64,000 nt of DNA from Acidovorax sp. Leaf160 (GTDB lineage: Bacteria; Pseudomonadota; Gammaproteobacteria; Burkholderiales; Burkholderiaceae_C), in assembly GCF_001424265.1 (NCBI RefSeq), contig NZ_LMOV01000026.1, positions 186,001 to 250,000 on the forward strand, in the 5' to 3' direction. Position numbers and translations under genes: made by a program. Under the pieces are notes generated by a model, which was given only the letters and a program-made list of their open reading frames with translations, made no database searches and was not told the DNA's origin. Shown one piece after another: positions 28,562 through 37,889 of this stretch (position 1 is the first letter of the stretch; each line of letters starts with the position of its first letter).

Positions 28562-29563
28562 ATGAAAATTGTCCGCACGATCGCGGCGGCCGTGGCCGCT
28601 GCATGCCTGGCCGCTAGCGCAATGGCGCAAACCAAGCCGCTGCGACTCGGTCACGGCATCGCGGAAGAACACCCGCTGGGTCAGGGCGCGATCCAGTTCG
28701 CCAAGATTCTCGAGAAGCGATCCGGCGGCAAGCTCACGATGAAGGTCTACGCGGCCACCCAGCTCGGCTCCGAGGCGCAGATGATCGCCGCCGTGCGCGG
28801 TGGCGTGCAGGATCTGGTCATCACCTCCACCGCGCCGGTGGCCACGATGATCAAGGAATACCTGCTGTTCGATCTGCCGTTTCTGCTGCAGAGCGAACAG
28901 GAGGCCGACGCGCTGCTCGACGGCCCGGTCGGCACCAAGCTTCTGGCACTGGCCCAGCCCAAGAACATGGTCGGCCTGTGCTACTGGGAAAACGGCTTCC
29001 GCCAGGTGACCAACAGCCGGAACGAGATCAAGGACATGGCGGGCCTGTCGGGACTGAAGCTGCGGGTGATGCAGAACCCGGTCTACATCGACGCTTTCAA
29101 GACGCTGGGCGCCAACGCGATCCCCATGCCGTTCACCGAGCTGTACACCGCTATGGAAAGCCGCGCTATCGACGCCGAGGAAAACCCGATAGCCATCATC
29201 CATTCGAACAAGTTCTACGAAGTCCAGAAATACGTCACGTTAACCAACCACGCCTATGCGCCCTACGTGGTGCTGATGGCCAAGAGCACCTGGGACAAGC
29301 TCGACGCGCCCGGACGGGAGGCCTTGCGCGACAGCTGCGCCGAGGCGCGCGACTGGCAGCGCACGCTGAGCCGCCGCATGACGGCCGAGTTGACCGACAA
29401 GCTCAGGAAGGAAGGCATGACCGTCACGCCACTCGCGCCCGCCGAGGTGCAGAAGATGCGTGCACGCCTCGCGCCCGTGACCGAACGCTACACCACGGAG
29501 ATCGGCGCCGATCTTGTAGACCAGGCCCAGCAGCAGCTGGCCCGGAGCCGCGCCGCCAAGTAA
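28562..29563 (+). CDS. TRAP transporter DctP-family binding protein (copy 1)
   Basis: 333 residues, signal peptide ending SAMAQ. The DctP fold is shown by the conserved GLKLRVMQNP with Arg168, which in the family binds the ligand carboxylate, and by GANAIPMPFTELYTAMES. No DctQ/DctM genes adjoin it. Among the four DctP proteins here it is closest to the last one (44640), sharing ENGFR-VTN and the R-x-MQN-xxYID segment. Lies between the PdxA-like and enolase-like genes. Confidence 0.92.
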   Translation: MKIVRTIAAAVAAACLAASAMAQTKPLRLGHGIAEEHPLGQGAIQFAKILEKRSGGKLTMKVYAATQLGSEAQMIAAVRGGVQDLVITSTAPVATMIKEYLLFDLPFLLQSEQEADALLDGPVGTKLLALAQPKNMVGLCYWENGFRQVTNSRNEIKDMAGLSGLKLRVMQNPVYIDAFKTLGANAIPMPFTELYTAMESRAIDAEENPIAIIHSNKFYEVQKYVTLTNHAYAPYVVLMAKSTWDKLDAPGREALRDSCAEARDWQRTLSRRMTAELTDKLRKEGMTVTPLAPAEVQKMRARLAPVTERYTTEIGADLVDQAQQQLARSRAAK

Positions 29564-29596
29564 CCCCTTCGTTCCCATCATCCAAGAGACCACACC

Positions 29597-30769
29597 ATGA
29601 AGATCAAATCCGTCCGCGCCCGCGTCTATGAATGGAAGGGCAAAACCGTTCCGCCTCAAGGCAATTTCTGCTCCAACGCCATGGACCTGCTCTATTCCAA
29701 GAAGGAGACCATGGCCACCTTCCGCTTCCACTCGTGGACGGTGGTGGAGATCGAGACCGACGACGGCATCGTCGGCCTGGGCAACGTGGCGTTGGCGCCC
29801 CGGATCGCCAAGGCCATCATCGACGAATACCTCGCGCCCCTGGTCGTCGGCCAGGACCCGTGGGACTACGAATACCTCTGGCAGCGCATGTACCGCGCCA
29901 CCCATGCCTGGGGCCGCAAGGGCGTGACCATGGCGGCAATCTCGGCCGTCGATCTGGCGATCTGGGACATCCTGGGCAAGAGCGTGGGCAAGCCCGTGTT
30001 CAAGCTGCTGGGCGGCCGCACCAAGGAAAAGATCCCCTGCTACTACAGCAAGCTCTACCGCACCGACCTGAAGGAAATGCAGGACGAGGCGCAGAAGTTC
30101 CTGGACCAGGGCTTCAAGGCCTTCAAGATGCGTTTCGGCTACGGCCCGGCGCACCTGCAGGAAGGCGTGAAGGAGAACCTCAAGTCGGTCGAGGCGGTGC
30201 GCGAAGTGATCGGCTACGACACCGACCTGATGCTCGAGTGCTACATGGGCTGGAACCTGGAATACGCCAAGCGCATCCTGCCGAAGCTGGAGAAGTTCGA
30301 GCCGCGCTGGCTGGAGGAGCCGGTGATCGCCGACGACATCGACGGCTATGCCGAGCTGAACCAGCTCACCAGCATCCCCATTTCGGGCGGCGAGCATGAA
30401 TTCAGCCTGTACGGCTTCAAGCAGCTGCTGGACAAGAAGGCCGTCTCGGTCGTGCAGTACGACACCAACCGCGTGGGCGGCATCACCGCGGCGCACAAGA
30501 TCAACGCGCTGTGCGAGGCCTACAGCGTGCCGGTGATCCCGCACGCCGGCCAGATGCACAACTACCACCTGACCATGAGCACGCTGGCCTCGCCCATGGC
30601 GGAGTACTTCCCCATCCACGACGTGGAAGTGGGCAACGAGCTGTTCTGGTACATCTTCGACGGCGAGCCGATCGCGGAGAACGGCTTCCTGCAGCTGCGC
30701 GACGACGTCCCCGGCCTGGGCCTGACGCTCAAGACCGAGTACCTGGACCAGTTCCAGATCACCGAGTGA
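29597..30769 (+). CDS. Enolase-superfamily (mandelate racemase type) acid-sugar dehydratase
   Basis: 390 residues. Metal ligands Glu214 (LMLECYMG), Glu240 (RWLEEP) and Glu266 (SGGEHE) are in place; the general-base Asp-His pair is Asp289 ([10 protein letters not shown]) and His316 (VIPHAGQ); Lys177 (AFKMRFG) is on the second strand. Such enzymes abstract a proton alpha to a carboxylate and dehydrate aldonates to 2-keto-3-deoxy acids. The GEHE and PHAG context recalls L-rhamnonate dehydratases, but specificity cannot be assigned. A 2-keto-3-deoxy acid dehydratase is encoded further down (36845), consistent with one pathway. Confidence 0.88.
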   Translation: MKIKSVRARVYEWKGKTVPPQGNFCSNAMDLLYSKKETMATFRFHSWTVVEIETDDGIVGLGNVALAPRIAKAIIDEYLAPLVVGQDPWDYEYLWQRMYRATHAWGRKGVTMAAISAVDLAIWDILGKSVGKPVFKLLGGRTKEKIPCYYSKLYRTDLKEMQDEAQKFLDQGFKAFKMRFGYGPAHLQEGVKENLKSVEAVREVIGYDTDLMLECYMGWNLEYAKRILPKLEKFEPRWLEEPVIADDIDGYAELNQLTSIPISGGEHEFSLYGFKQLLDKKAVSVVQYDTNRVGGITAAHKINALCEAYSVPVIPHAGQMHNYHLTMSTLASPMAEYFPIHDVEVGNELFWYIFDGEPIAENGFLQLRDDVPGLGLTLKTEYLDQFQITE

Positions 30770-30819
30770 GGCGCGCCGTGCGCCGCCTGTTCGCTGTCCC
30801 TCCGCAGCCATGTACAGCC

Positions 30820-31173
30820 ATGCCAGGGCCGTCGACGTCAGCCCCTGCAGGGCAGGGCGACAGCGTGGGCACCGAACAGGCGCGCGCATTGCGCACCAAG
30901 TACGAAAAGCGAGAACGCCAGCCCTGGCGCGAGCCCGATACCGCGCGGATTCCCGCCGGCACCGGGGGCGAGTAGATCCGCCTTGGCATCGAGTGGATGA
31001 AGAACACCCCGAAGCACATCGGCAACCGGGCCCCGGATGCCACCAGGCACCTCAACGGGACCTGCGCCGCGCTGCGCACGCAGGGCTTTGCCGTCCCCGA
31101 AAACTTCAATAACCACAAGGACTACCTGCGCGCCAGGAACAGTCCGTTCACGAACATCAACGAGGACTGCTGA
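30820..31173 (+). pseudogene. Possible degenerate gene with in-frame TAG, unidentified
   Basis: In the 403-bp space between the enolase-like and SMP-30 genes one frame runs from ATG 30820 to TGA 31171-31173 with a single TAG at 30973. The translation on both sides is protein-like: before it REPDTARIPAGTGGE, after it LGIEWMKNTPKHIGN and FNNHKDYLRARNSPF. The final TGA overlaps the SMP-30 ATG (TGATG), the arrangement of coupled genes. I do not recognise the family. It could be a gene remnant, a gene with a real stop and lost restart, or chance. No intact gene is present here. Confidence 0.4.
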
Positions 31174-32081
31174 TGATCGAAGTCCTGGACACCCGTTTCG
31201 CTGCGCGCTTCGCAGTCGATGCACGCCTGGAAAAGCTCTGCACCGGCGCCGTCTGGAGCGAAGGCCCCGTCTGGCTGCCCGGTGAGCAGGCCGTGCTGTG
31301 GAGCGACATCCCCAACAACCGCATGCTGCGCTGGTCGGATGCGGACGGTATGGCGGTATGGCGCGAGAACGTGGAATTCACCAACGGCCACACGCTGGAT
31401 GCGAACGGCGACTTGCTGCACTGCTCGCACGGGCTGCGCGCCATCGTGCGCACACCCTTGAAGAACGGCCGTCTGCTGGCCGGTACGCCCGATGAAATCG
31501 TCGTCGACCGCTACCAGGGAAAGCGTCTGAATTCGCCCAACGACATCGTGGTCAAGCGCGACGGCACGATCTGGTTCACCGACCCACCCTACGGCATTCT
31601 GAGCGACCGCGAAGGCCATCAGGCCGAGCGCGAGCAGGCCGCGAACCATGTGTTCTGCTGGGACGCCGCCAAGCGCGAGCTGCGCGCCGCCAGCGATTGG
31701 GTGCAGGAGCCCAACGGCCTGGCCTTCTCGCCCGATGAGCGGCTCTTGTATGTGTCCGACACCTCGGCTGCCCTGGCCTCGCCCGGCCAGGGCCACCACC
31801 ACATCGCCGTGTTCGACGTGCTGCCCGGCAACCACCTCGCCCACCCGCGCGTGTTTGCGCAGGTCAGTCCCGGCCTGCCCGACGGCTTCCGTGTCGATGC
31901 CCAGGGCTGGCTCTACACCAGCAGTGAAGACAGCGTGCAGGTCTATCACCCCGACGGCAGCCTGCTCGCGCGCATTGCCGTGCCCGAGAAAGTGGGCAAC
32001 CTGTGCTTTGGCGGCGCAGGCCAGATTTTCATTGCGGCCAGCACCTCGCTCTACCGCATTACCCTGGAGGACAAAGCATGA
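31173..32081 (+). CDS. SMP-30/gluconolactonase-family sugar lactonase
   Basis: 302 residues. The six-bladed propeller metal site is recognisable: Glu30 (WSEGPVW), Asn123 (LNSPNDIVV), Asn181 (EPNGLAFSPDE) and Asp237 (LPDGFRVD). It hydrolyses aldono-lactones to aldonates in the cytoplasm (no signal peptide). In Azospirillum-type oxidative L-arabinose pathways the lactonase is of this family, and a dehydratase of that pathway type lies at 36845. Starts at the stop of the remnant ORF and ends coupled (ATGA) to a beta-propeller gene. Confidence 0.9.
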   Translation: MIEVLDTRFAARFAVDARLEKLCTGAVWSEGPVWLPGEQAVLWSDIPNNRMLRWSDADGMAVWRENVEFTNGHTLDANGDLLHCSHGLRAIVRTPLKNGRLLAGTPDEIVVDRYQGKRLNSPNDIVVKRDGTIWFTDPPYGILSDREGHQAEREQAANHVFCWDAAKRELRAASDWVQEPNGLAFSPDERLLYVSDTSAALASPGQGHHHIAVFDVLPGNHLAHPRVFAQVSPGLPDGFRVDAQGWLYTSSEDSVQVYHPDGSLLARIAVPEKVGNLCFGGAGQIFIAASTSLYRITLEDKA

Positions 32082-33007
32082 GTTCCGAAATCCTGTTGCT
32101 GGTGGAAAAGTGCAGCCACTGCTTCAGCTACTACGATCTGGATAGCGGCCAGCGCCTATCCAGTGTGGCCTTGCCTGATTTCCCGCATGAATTCGTGGTC
32201 GACGCCGCGCACCGCTACGCCTACGTGGGCCACTACGGCGTGGAGACCTCGGGCCACCTGGGCGCGGGCGGCACCAGCATTTTCCAGATCGACCTGGCCG
32301 AACGCCGCCTGGCGCGCACCATCGATCTGGCGCCCTTCAATCGCCTGCACGGAATGCAGATGGACGATGCCGGCCGCCTCTACGCCCTGAGCGAAGACCG
32401 CGCCCAGCTCGCCGTGCTGGATCAACCCGCCACCGACACCGCGCCGCGCCGCGCAGTGAGCACCGGCGGCATCAAGTCGCACCTGTTCGCACTCACCCGC
32501 GACGGCCAGACCGCGTATGCAATGAACCTGCTGTCGCATACCGTCACCAAGATCAGGCCTCACGACGCCACCTTCGCCCCCGTGTCCTGCGCACCCGGCG
32601 ACAAGCCCGAGGGCTATGCGCTCTCCGCCGACGAAAAAACGCTGTACGTCACCTGCCGCTGGAGCAAAAACCTCGCGGCCATTGACACCGCCACCATGCA
32701 GGTGATGTACACCGCGCCCAGCCGCGACGACGCCACCCGCCTCTACCTGTGCCGCGATGGCCGCCTGCTCGCCACCAATTACGGCGAGCGTTCCATCAGC
32801 GTGGTCGATCCGAACACGCTGATGGAGCTGGCCCACATCCCCATGCAGGCGCGTGCCATTGCCCTGAGCCTGCACCCCAGCCGCCCGCTCGCCTTCGTCA
32901 GCCAGGACGACGACCGGCTCGGCTACCTGAACCTGGACACGCTTCGGTTCGAGCGCTTCATCGCCACCCAGTGCGAGCCCGACGTGTCGAAAGTGTGGCA
33001 GCCATGA
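32078..33007 (+). CDS. YncE/YVTN-like cytoplasmic beta-propeller (copy 1)
   Basis: 309 residues with repeats of ~40 residues of the YVTN/NHL kind (for example DGQTAYAMNLLSHTVTKIRP, DEKTLYVTCRWSKNLAAIDT). No signal peptide. It is a paralogue of the protein at 40727: the N-termini align without gaps and share Cys12, His14, His37 (FPHEFVVD), His52 (YVGHYG) and His60, plus HLFALTRD. Conserved His and acidic residues on the propeller face suggest an enzyme, for example a lactonase, rather than a scaffold. Coupled by ATGA overlaps to SMP-30 upstream and the ABC ATPase downstream. Confidence 0.8.
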   Translation: MSSEILLLVEKCSHCFSYYDLDSGQRLSSVALPDFPHEFVVDAAHRYAYVGHYGVETSGHLGAGGTSIFQIDLAERRLARTIDLAPFNRLHGMQMDDAGRLYALSEDRAQLAVLDQPATDTAPRRAVSTGGIKSHLFALTRDGQTAYAMNLLSHTVTKIRPHDATFAPVSCAPGDKPEGYALSADEKTLYVTCRWSKNLAAIDTATMQVMYTAPSRDDATRLYLCRDGRLLATNYGERSISVVDPNTLMELAHIPMQARAIALSLHPSRPLAFVSQDDDRLGYLNLDTLRFERFIATQCEPDVSKVWQP

Positions 33008-34569
33008 ACAGCGCAGCCGCGACGCCCACCCCTCAACCCGTGATGCGGCTGGATGGCCTGTCCAAGCGCTTCGGCGGCACGCTGGCCGTCGATGGCGTGT
33101 CGCTAGACCTCTACGCCGGCGAAGTGCTGGCGCTGCTGGGAGAGAACGGCGCGGGCAAATCCACCCTCATCAAGATGCTGGCGGGGGTCTATGCCGCCGA
33201 CAGCGGCAGCATTGAGCTGCTGGGCCAGGCCGAAGCCCAATGGCGCGCCAAGCCCAAGGACAGCCAAGGCATCGCCTTCATCCACCAGGACCTGGGCCTG
33301 GTGGAGTGGATGACGGTGGCAGAGAACATCGCCATCGGCATGGGCTTTCCCAGGCGTCGGGGTCTGGGCTTCGGCCTGATCGACTGGAAGGCCGTCAACG
33401 AGCGCGCCCGCCGCGTGCTGGCCCACGTGGGCTGCGACATCGACCCACTCCGTCGCGTGTTCACCCTCTCGCGCGCCGAAAAATCGCTGCTCGCCATCGG
33501 TCGCGCGCTGGACACGCAGGCCCGCGTCCTGGTGCTGGACGAACCCACCGCCAGCCTGCCCATGAGCGACGTGCAGCGCCTCTTTACCGTGCTGCGCCGC
33601 CTGCGCGAGGGCGGCGTGGCCATGGTCTATGTCTCGCACCGGCTCGACGAGATCATGGAGCTGTCCGACCGCGCCGCCGTCATGCGCGACGGCCGCCTGG
33701 TCGGCGTACGCAGCACGGCGCAATCGAGCACCGCCGAGCTGGTAGAGCTGATCGTGGGCCGCAAGATGGAAGGCGTCAGCGCCAAGGCCCGAGTGCCTGC
33801 CGCTGATGCGCCCGAGGTGCTGCGCCTGAACGGTCTCTGCAGCGCCAACGCCGGGCCGGTGAGCTTTGCTGCGCGGCGCGGCGAGGTGCTTGGCCTTATC
33901 GGCCTGCGCGGTGCGGGGCACGAGGCCGTGAGCCGCGCACTGTTCGGCCTGTCCGACATTGCCAAAGGCAGCATCCACCTGCTGGCTCGCCGCTACCACG
34001 CCCGCACCCCGGATGAGGCCATTGCCGCTGGCGTGGCCCTGGTCGCGGCGGACCGGCTGGAGGAAAACCTCGGCCCCGCGCTCTCGGTGCAGGAAAACCT
34101 GTTCCCCAACCCCGCATTGACGCAAGGCAGCCTGCTGACGCGCCGCCGCCCCGACCAGGAAGCGGCCACGGCGCGCGAGCTGATCCAGCGCTTCGACGTG
34201 AACCCGCCCGCGCCCCATGCCGACGTGCAGAACCTGAGCGGCGGCAACCAGCAGAAGGTGGTGCTGGCACGCTGGATGCACTTGGCCAAGCCGCTGCTGA
34301 TCCTGGAGGAGCCCACCGCCGGCGTGGACGTTGGCGCCAAGCACCAGATCTACGAGCTGCTGCGCCAGCAGGCCGAGGCGGGCATCTGCGTGCTGGTGGT
34401 CTCCACCGACTTCGAGGAGGTCGCCAAGGTCTGCACCCGCGCCCTGGTTTTCCGCAGCGGGCAGGTGGCCAGCGAACTGATGGGAGAGCAGTTGGGCATC
34501 GCGCAGCTGCTCACTGCTTCCGCCGGAGAAATGCCAGCGCCAATGGCCCCGGAAGCGCTGGCCGTCTGA
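33004..34569 (+). CDS. Sugar ABC transporter ATPase, double-domain (RbsA/MglA/AraG type)
   Basis: 521 residues, two ABC domains. The first has Walker A GENGAGKST (46-54) and Walker B VLVLDEPTAS but a degenerate signature (LSRAEKS); the second has signature NLSGGNQQK and LLILEEPTAGVD but no Walker A lysine (GLRGAGHEA). This asymmetry is normal for CUT2 sugar importers and gives one competent composite ATP site. Coupled to the propeller gene by ATGA. The gene order ATPase, permease, binding protein is reversed from the common binding protein-first order. Confidence 0.93.
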   Translation: MNSAAATPTPQPVMRLDGLSKRFGGTLAVDGVSLDLYAGEVLALLGENGAGKSTLIKMLAGVYAADSGSIELLGQAEAQWRAKPKDSQGIAFIHQDLGLVEWMTVAENIAIGMGFPRRRGLGFGLIDWKAVNERARRVLAHVGCDIDPLRRVFTLSRAEKSLLAIGRALDTQARVLVLDEPTASLPMSDVQRLFTVLRRLREGGVAMVYVSHRLDEIMELSDRAAVMRDGRLVGVRSTAQSSTAELVELIVGRKMEGVSAKARVPAADAPEVLRLNGLCSANAGPVSFAARRGEVLGLIGLRGAGHEAVSRALFGLSDIAKGSIHLLARRYHARTPDEAIAAGVALVAADRLEENLGPALSVQENLFPNPALTQGSLLTRRRPDQEAATARELIQRFDVNPPAPHADVQNLSGGNQQKVVLARWMHLAKPLLILEEPTAGVDVGAKHQIYELLRQQAEAGICVLVVSTDFEEVAKVCTRALVFRSGQVASELMGEQLGIAQLLTASAGEMPAPMAPEALAV

Positions 34570-34598
34570 GTTTCAAGAGACAAAAAAGGAGATTCCCC

Positions 34599-35690
34599 GT
34601 GAGCACATCATCCATCCGCGCGACGGCGCTGGAACCCGATCCCAGCACTGGAGAGCGTAGCGGCGGCCTGCTAGGCGCCATCGGCCGCCAGGTGCCGGTC
34701 TATGGCCTGCCCGCGCTCACGCTGGGGCTGATCGTACTGTTCTCCTTGCTACTGCCCGCCACCTTTCCCACGCTGTTCAACCTGCGCTCCATCCTGAGCG
34801 ACAAATCGGTCATCGCCCTGCTGGCGCTGGCCGCCACGGTGCCGATGATGACGGGCAAGATCGATCTCACCGTGGGCTACGGCATCGTGCTGTGGCACAT
34901 CCTGGCGATCAGCCTGCAAACCCAGTTCGGCCTGCCCTGGCCCGCGGCGGTGCTCATCGTGCTGGCTTGCGGAGCGCTGTTCGGGCTGCTCAACGGCATT
35001 CTGGTGGAACAGGCGCAGATCGACTCATTCATCGCCACGCTGGGCACCGGCACCGTGCTGTACGCGCTGGCGCTGTGGCACAGCGGCGGGCGGCAGGTTT
35101 TGGGCGACCTGCCTGACGGCTTCGTGAACATCGCGGGCGGGGAGCTGCTGGGCCTGCCCGTCACCGCCTTCTACGTGCTGGCCGCCGCCGTGGTGCTATG
35201 GCTCATCAGCGAGCACACCCCCATAGGCCGCGCGCTGTACGTGATCGGTTCCAACCCCAAGGCCGCCGTGCTCAACGGCATACCGCTGCAGAAGTGCGTG
35301 ATCGGGGCGTTCATGACCTCTGGCCTGCTCTCGGCCTTTGCCGGGGTGGTGCTGGCCTCGCGGCTACAGATCGGCCAGGCGGGCGTGGGGCTGGAATTCT
35401 TGCTGCCCGCGCTGGTGGGCGCCTTCCTGGGCTCCACCACCATCCGGCCCGGCCGCGTGAACGTCTGGGGCAGTCTGGTGGGCGTGGCGATCCTGGCCGT
35501 TGGTATCTCGGGCATCCAGCAGTTCGGCGGCGCGTTCTTCGTGGAGCCGCTGTTCAACGGGCTGACGCTGCTGGTGTCCATCGGCATCGCGGGCTACGCC
35601 CAGCGCAAGCGCGGCCAATCCATCAAGCGGCGCATTGCGCAGCAGCAGATGGCGCAGGCCCTCACCACGCCCACAGACAAAAAAGACTGA
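34599..35690 (+). CDS. Sugar ABC transporter permease (RbsC type)
   Basis: 363 residues with about 8-10 hydrophobic helices. GTG start at 34599 preceded by AAGGAG. Family landmarks: MTGKIDLTVGYGIVLWHILA (the usual G-G-I-D-L-S-V-G motif) and GRALYVIGSNPKAAVLNGIP, the cytoplasmic coupling loop that contacts the ATPase. Forms the membrane channel with the ATPase upstream. C-terminal tail is basic and cytoplasmic. Confidence 0.93.
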   Translation: MSTSSIRATALEPDPSTGERSGGLLGAIGRQVPVYGLPALTLGLIVLFSLLLPATFPTLFNLRSILSDKSVIALLALAATVPMMTGKIDLTVGYGIVLWHILAISLQTQFGLPWPAAVLIVLACGALFGLLNGILVEQAQIDSFIATLGTGTVLYALALWHSGGRQVLGDLPDGFVNIAGGELLGLPVTAFYVLAAAVVLWLISEHTPIGRALYVIGSNPKAAVLNGIPLQKCVIGAFMTSGLLSAFAGVVLASRLQIGQAGVGLEFLLPALVGAFLGSTTIRPGRVNVWGSLVGVAILAVGISGIQQFGGAFFVEPLFNGLTLLVSIGIAGYAQRKRGQSIKRRIAQQQMAQALTTPTDKKD

Positions 35691-35711
35691 TTTTTACAAG
35701 GAGACAAAGCA

Positions 35712-36815
35712 ATGGCGACCTCATTCACACGGGCGTTCAAACCCCTGATCGCAGCACTGGCCCTCGGCGGTCTCGCCTGCACCGCACAGGCCGACGACTT
35801 CCTGGCCGCGGCCAAGCAGAAAGTGGCCGCCGCCACGGCCCCGGTCAACCAGTGGGACGGTCCCACCACCGGCCCCAAGGCCGCCCCGGGCAAGACCCTG
35901 GTCTTTGTCGCCTCCGACATGCGCAACGGTGGCGTGCTCGGCGTGTCAAAGGGCGTGGAAGAAGCAGTGAAGCTGCTGGGCTGGAAGATCCGAGTGCTCG
36001 ACGGCCAGGGCTCGGTGCAGGGCCGCACCGCCGCATTCAACCAGGCGATTGCACTCAAGCCCGACGGCATTCTGCTCGGCGGCTTCGACGCCAAGGAGCA
36101 AGGCAGCGGCGTGCAGTCGGCGGGCAGGGCCGGCATTCCCGTCGTGGGCTGGCACGCGGCCAAGGACGCGGGCGCCGTGGACGGCCTGTTCTACAACGTG
36201 ACGACCAATGCGCAGGACGTGGCCGACATCGCCGCCCTGTATGCCGTGGCCAAGTCGGAAGGCAAGGCCGGCGTGGTGATATTCACCGACTCGGCCTACT
36301 CGGTGGCGATCGCCAAGTCCAACGCCATGGCCGAGGTCATCAAGCGCTGCACGGGCTGCACGCTGCTGGGCGTGGAAGACACGCCACTGGCCGATACCTC
36401 CAACCGCATGCCGCAGCTCACCACCTCGCTGCTGCAACGCCACGGAGCCAAGTGGACGTATTCGCTGGGCATCAACGACCTGTACTTCGACTTCATCGGC
36501 CCCACGCTGCAAGCTGCGGGCGGCGAGGCTAAGGAGATGAAGAACCTCTCGGGCGGCGACGGCTCGGCATCGGCCTACCAGCGGATCCGCAGCCGGCGCT
36601 ACAAGGCGGGCACCGTGCCCGAACCGCTGAATCTGCACGGCTGGCAGATGGTGGACGAGGCGAACCGCGCCATGGCGGGCGAGAAGCCCAGCGGCTACTC
36701 CACGCCCGTACACCTGGTGACGGCGGACAACATCAAGAACGACGGCGGCCCGAGCAACCAGTTCGATCCCGACAACGGCTACCGCAAGGCCTACCAGTCC
36801 ATCTGGGGCCGCTGA
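35712..36815 (+). CDS. Sugar ABC transporter periplasmic binding protein (type I)
   Basis: 367 residues; signal peptide ends at AQADD (about 28). The type I periplasmic binding fold of the RbsB class is shown by TLVFVASDMRNGGVLGVSKG, the NQAIALKPDGILLGGFD strand and GIPVVGWHA. An AAGGAGAC Shine-Dalgarno precedes the ATG. It presumably delivers a pentose, hexose or sugar acid to the permease upstream; ligand cannot be read from sequence. The internal pair CTGCTLLG is unusual and may form a disulphide. Confidence 0.9.
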   Translation: MATSFTRAFKPLIAALALGGLACTAQADDFLAAAKQKVAAATAPVNQWDGPTTGPKAAPGKTLVFVASDMRNGGVLGVSKGVEEAVKLLGWKIRVLDGQGSVQGRTAAFNQAIALKPDGILLGGFDAKEQGSGVQSAGRAGIPVVGWHAAKDAGAVDGLFYNVTTNAQDVADIAALYAVAKSEGKAGVVIFTDSAYSVAIAKSNAMAEVIKRCTGCTLLGVEDTPLADTSNRMPQLTTSLLQRHGAKWTYSLGINDLYFDFIGPTLQAAGGEAKEMKNLSGGDGSASAYQRIRSRRYKAGTVPEPLNLHGWQMVDEANRAMAGEKPSGYSTPVHLVTADNIKNDGGPSNQFDPDNGYRKAYQSIWGR

Positions 36816-36844
36816 TCTTTTTTCCCATTCAACGAGGACATTAC

Positions 36845-37774
36845 ATGGCCGGACTCTCCCAGCCGCGCTATCGCGGCATCTTCCCGGTGGTGCCCACCAC
36901 CTTCCACGAAGACGGCACGCTGGACCTGGCCAGCCAGAAGCGCTGCCTGGACTTCATGATCGCCAGTGGCGTCGATGGCCTGTGCATCCTGGCCAACTTC
37001 TCCGAGCAGTTCCTGATCGCCGACGACGAGCGCGAACTGCTCACGCGCACGGCGCTGGAGCACGTTGCCGGCCGCGTGCCGGTGATCGTGACCACCACCC
37101 ACACCAGCACGAAGGTGTGCGCCGAGCGCAGCCGCCGCGCGCAGGACATGGGCGCGGCCATGGTGATGGTGATGCCGCCCTACCACGGCGCCACGTTCCG
37201 CTTCGGCGAGGCGGCCGTGCAGTCGTTCTACCGGGGGGTGTCCGATGCGATCGACATCCCCATCATGGTCCAGGACGCGCCCGCCGCCGGCACGCCGCTG
37301 CCGCCGGCCCTGCTGGCGAAGATGGCCCGCGAGATCGAGCAGGTCAGCTATTTCAAGATGGAGACGGCCGGCGCCGCGAACAAGCTGCGCGAACTCATCG
37401 CCCTGGGCGGCGAGGCCATCGAAGGCCCCTGGGACGGCGAGGAGGCCATCACCCTGCTGGCCGACCTGGAGGCCGGCGCGACCGGTGCGATGACGGGCGG
37501 CGGCTTCGCCGACGGCATCCGCCCCATCATCGAAGCGCACCGCGCGGGCGACCGGGACGCGGCCTTCGCCCAGTATCAGCGCTGGCTGCCGCTCATCAAC
37601 CACGAGAACCGGCAGGCGGGCTTCCTCGCGGCCAAGGCGCTGATGAAGGAAGGCGGCGTGATCGCATGCGACGCACCGCGCGCGCCCTGGCCGCCCATGC
37701 ACCCCGAGACCCGGCGCGAACTGATCGACATCGCGCGCCGGCTGGATCCGCTGGTGCTGCGCTGGGCACGCTGA
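36845..37774 (+). CDS. DHDPS-family 2-keto-3-deoxy acid dehydratase (L-2-keto-3-deoxyarabonate type)
   Basis: 309 residues, TIM barrel of the dihydrodipicolinate synthase / N-acetylneuraminate lyase family. The Schiff-base lysine is Lys171 (YFKMET). The usual GGTTGE is replaced by LANFSEQF (49-56) and the YN-x-P tyrosine by VQDAP (142-146); as I recall these are hallmarks of the L-2-keto-3-deoxyarabonate dehydratases (Azospirillum AraD), which give alpha-ketoglutaric semialdehyde. It therefore probably acts as a dehydratase, not as a lysine-pathway synthase. Sits 29 bp after the ABC importer genes. Specificity is inference. Confidence 0.82.
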   Translation: MAGLSQPRYRGIFPVVPTTFHEDGTLDLASQKRCLDFMIASGVDGLCILANFSEQFLIADDERELLTRTALEHVAGRVPVIVTTTHTSTKVCAERSRRAQDMGAAMVMVMPPYHGATFRFGEAAVQSFYRGVSDAIDIPIMVQDAPAAGTPLPPALLAKMAREIEQVSYFKMETAGAANKLRELIALGGEAIEGPWDGEEAITLLADLEAGATGAMTGGGFADGIRPIIEAHRAGDRDAAFAQYQRWLPLINHENRQAGFLAAKALMKEGGVIACDAPRAPWPPMHPETRRELIDIARRLDPLVLRWAR

Positions 37775-37889
37775 GCGCACACCTACCCCCCTGCCGCCAC
37801 CTTCCGGGAGGGGGCTCCCCGCACCGGTCCCTTTCCCTGCGGACCGCGTTTTCCTGGCAATGACAAACACGACAACAACGGAGACCACC

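Noticed and set aside
36845-37774. dapA (lysine biosynthesis) assignment for the DHDPS-family gene
   Set aside because: The GGTTGE and YN motifs of DapA are replaced and the neighbours are sugar transport and lactonase genes.
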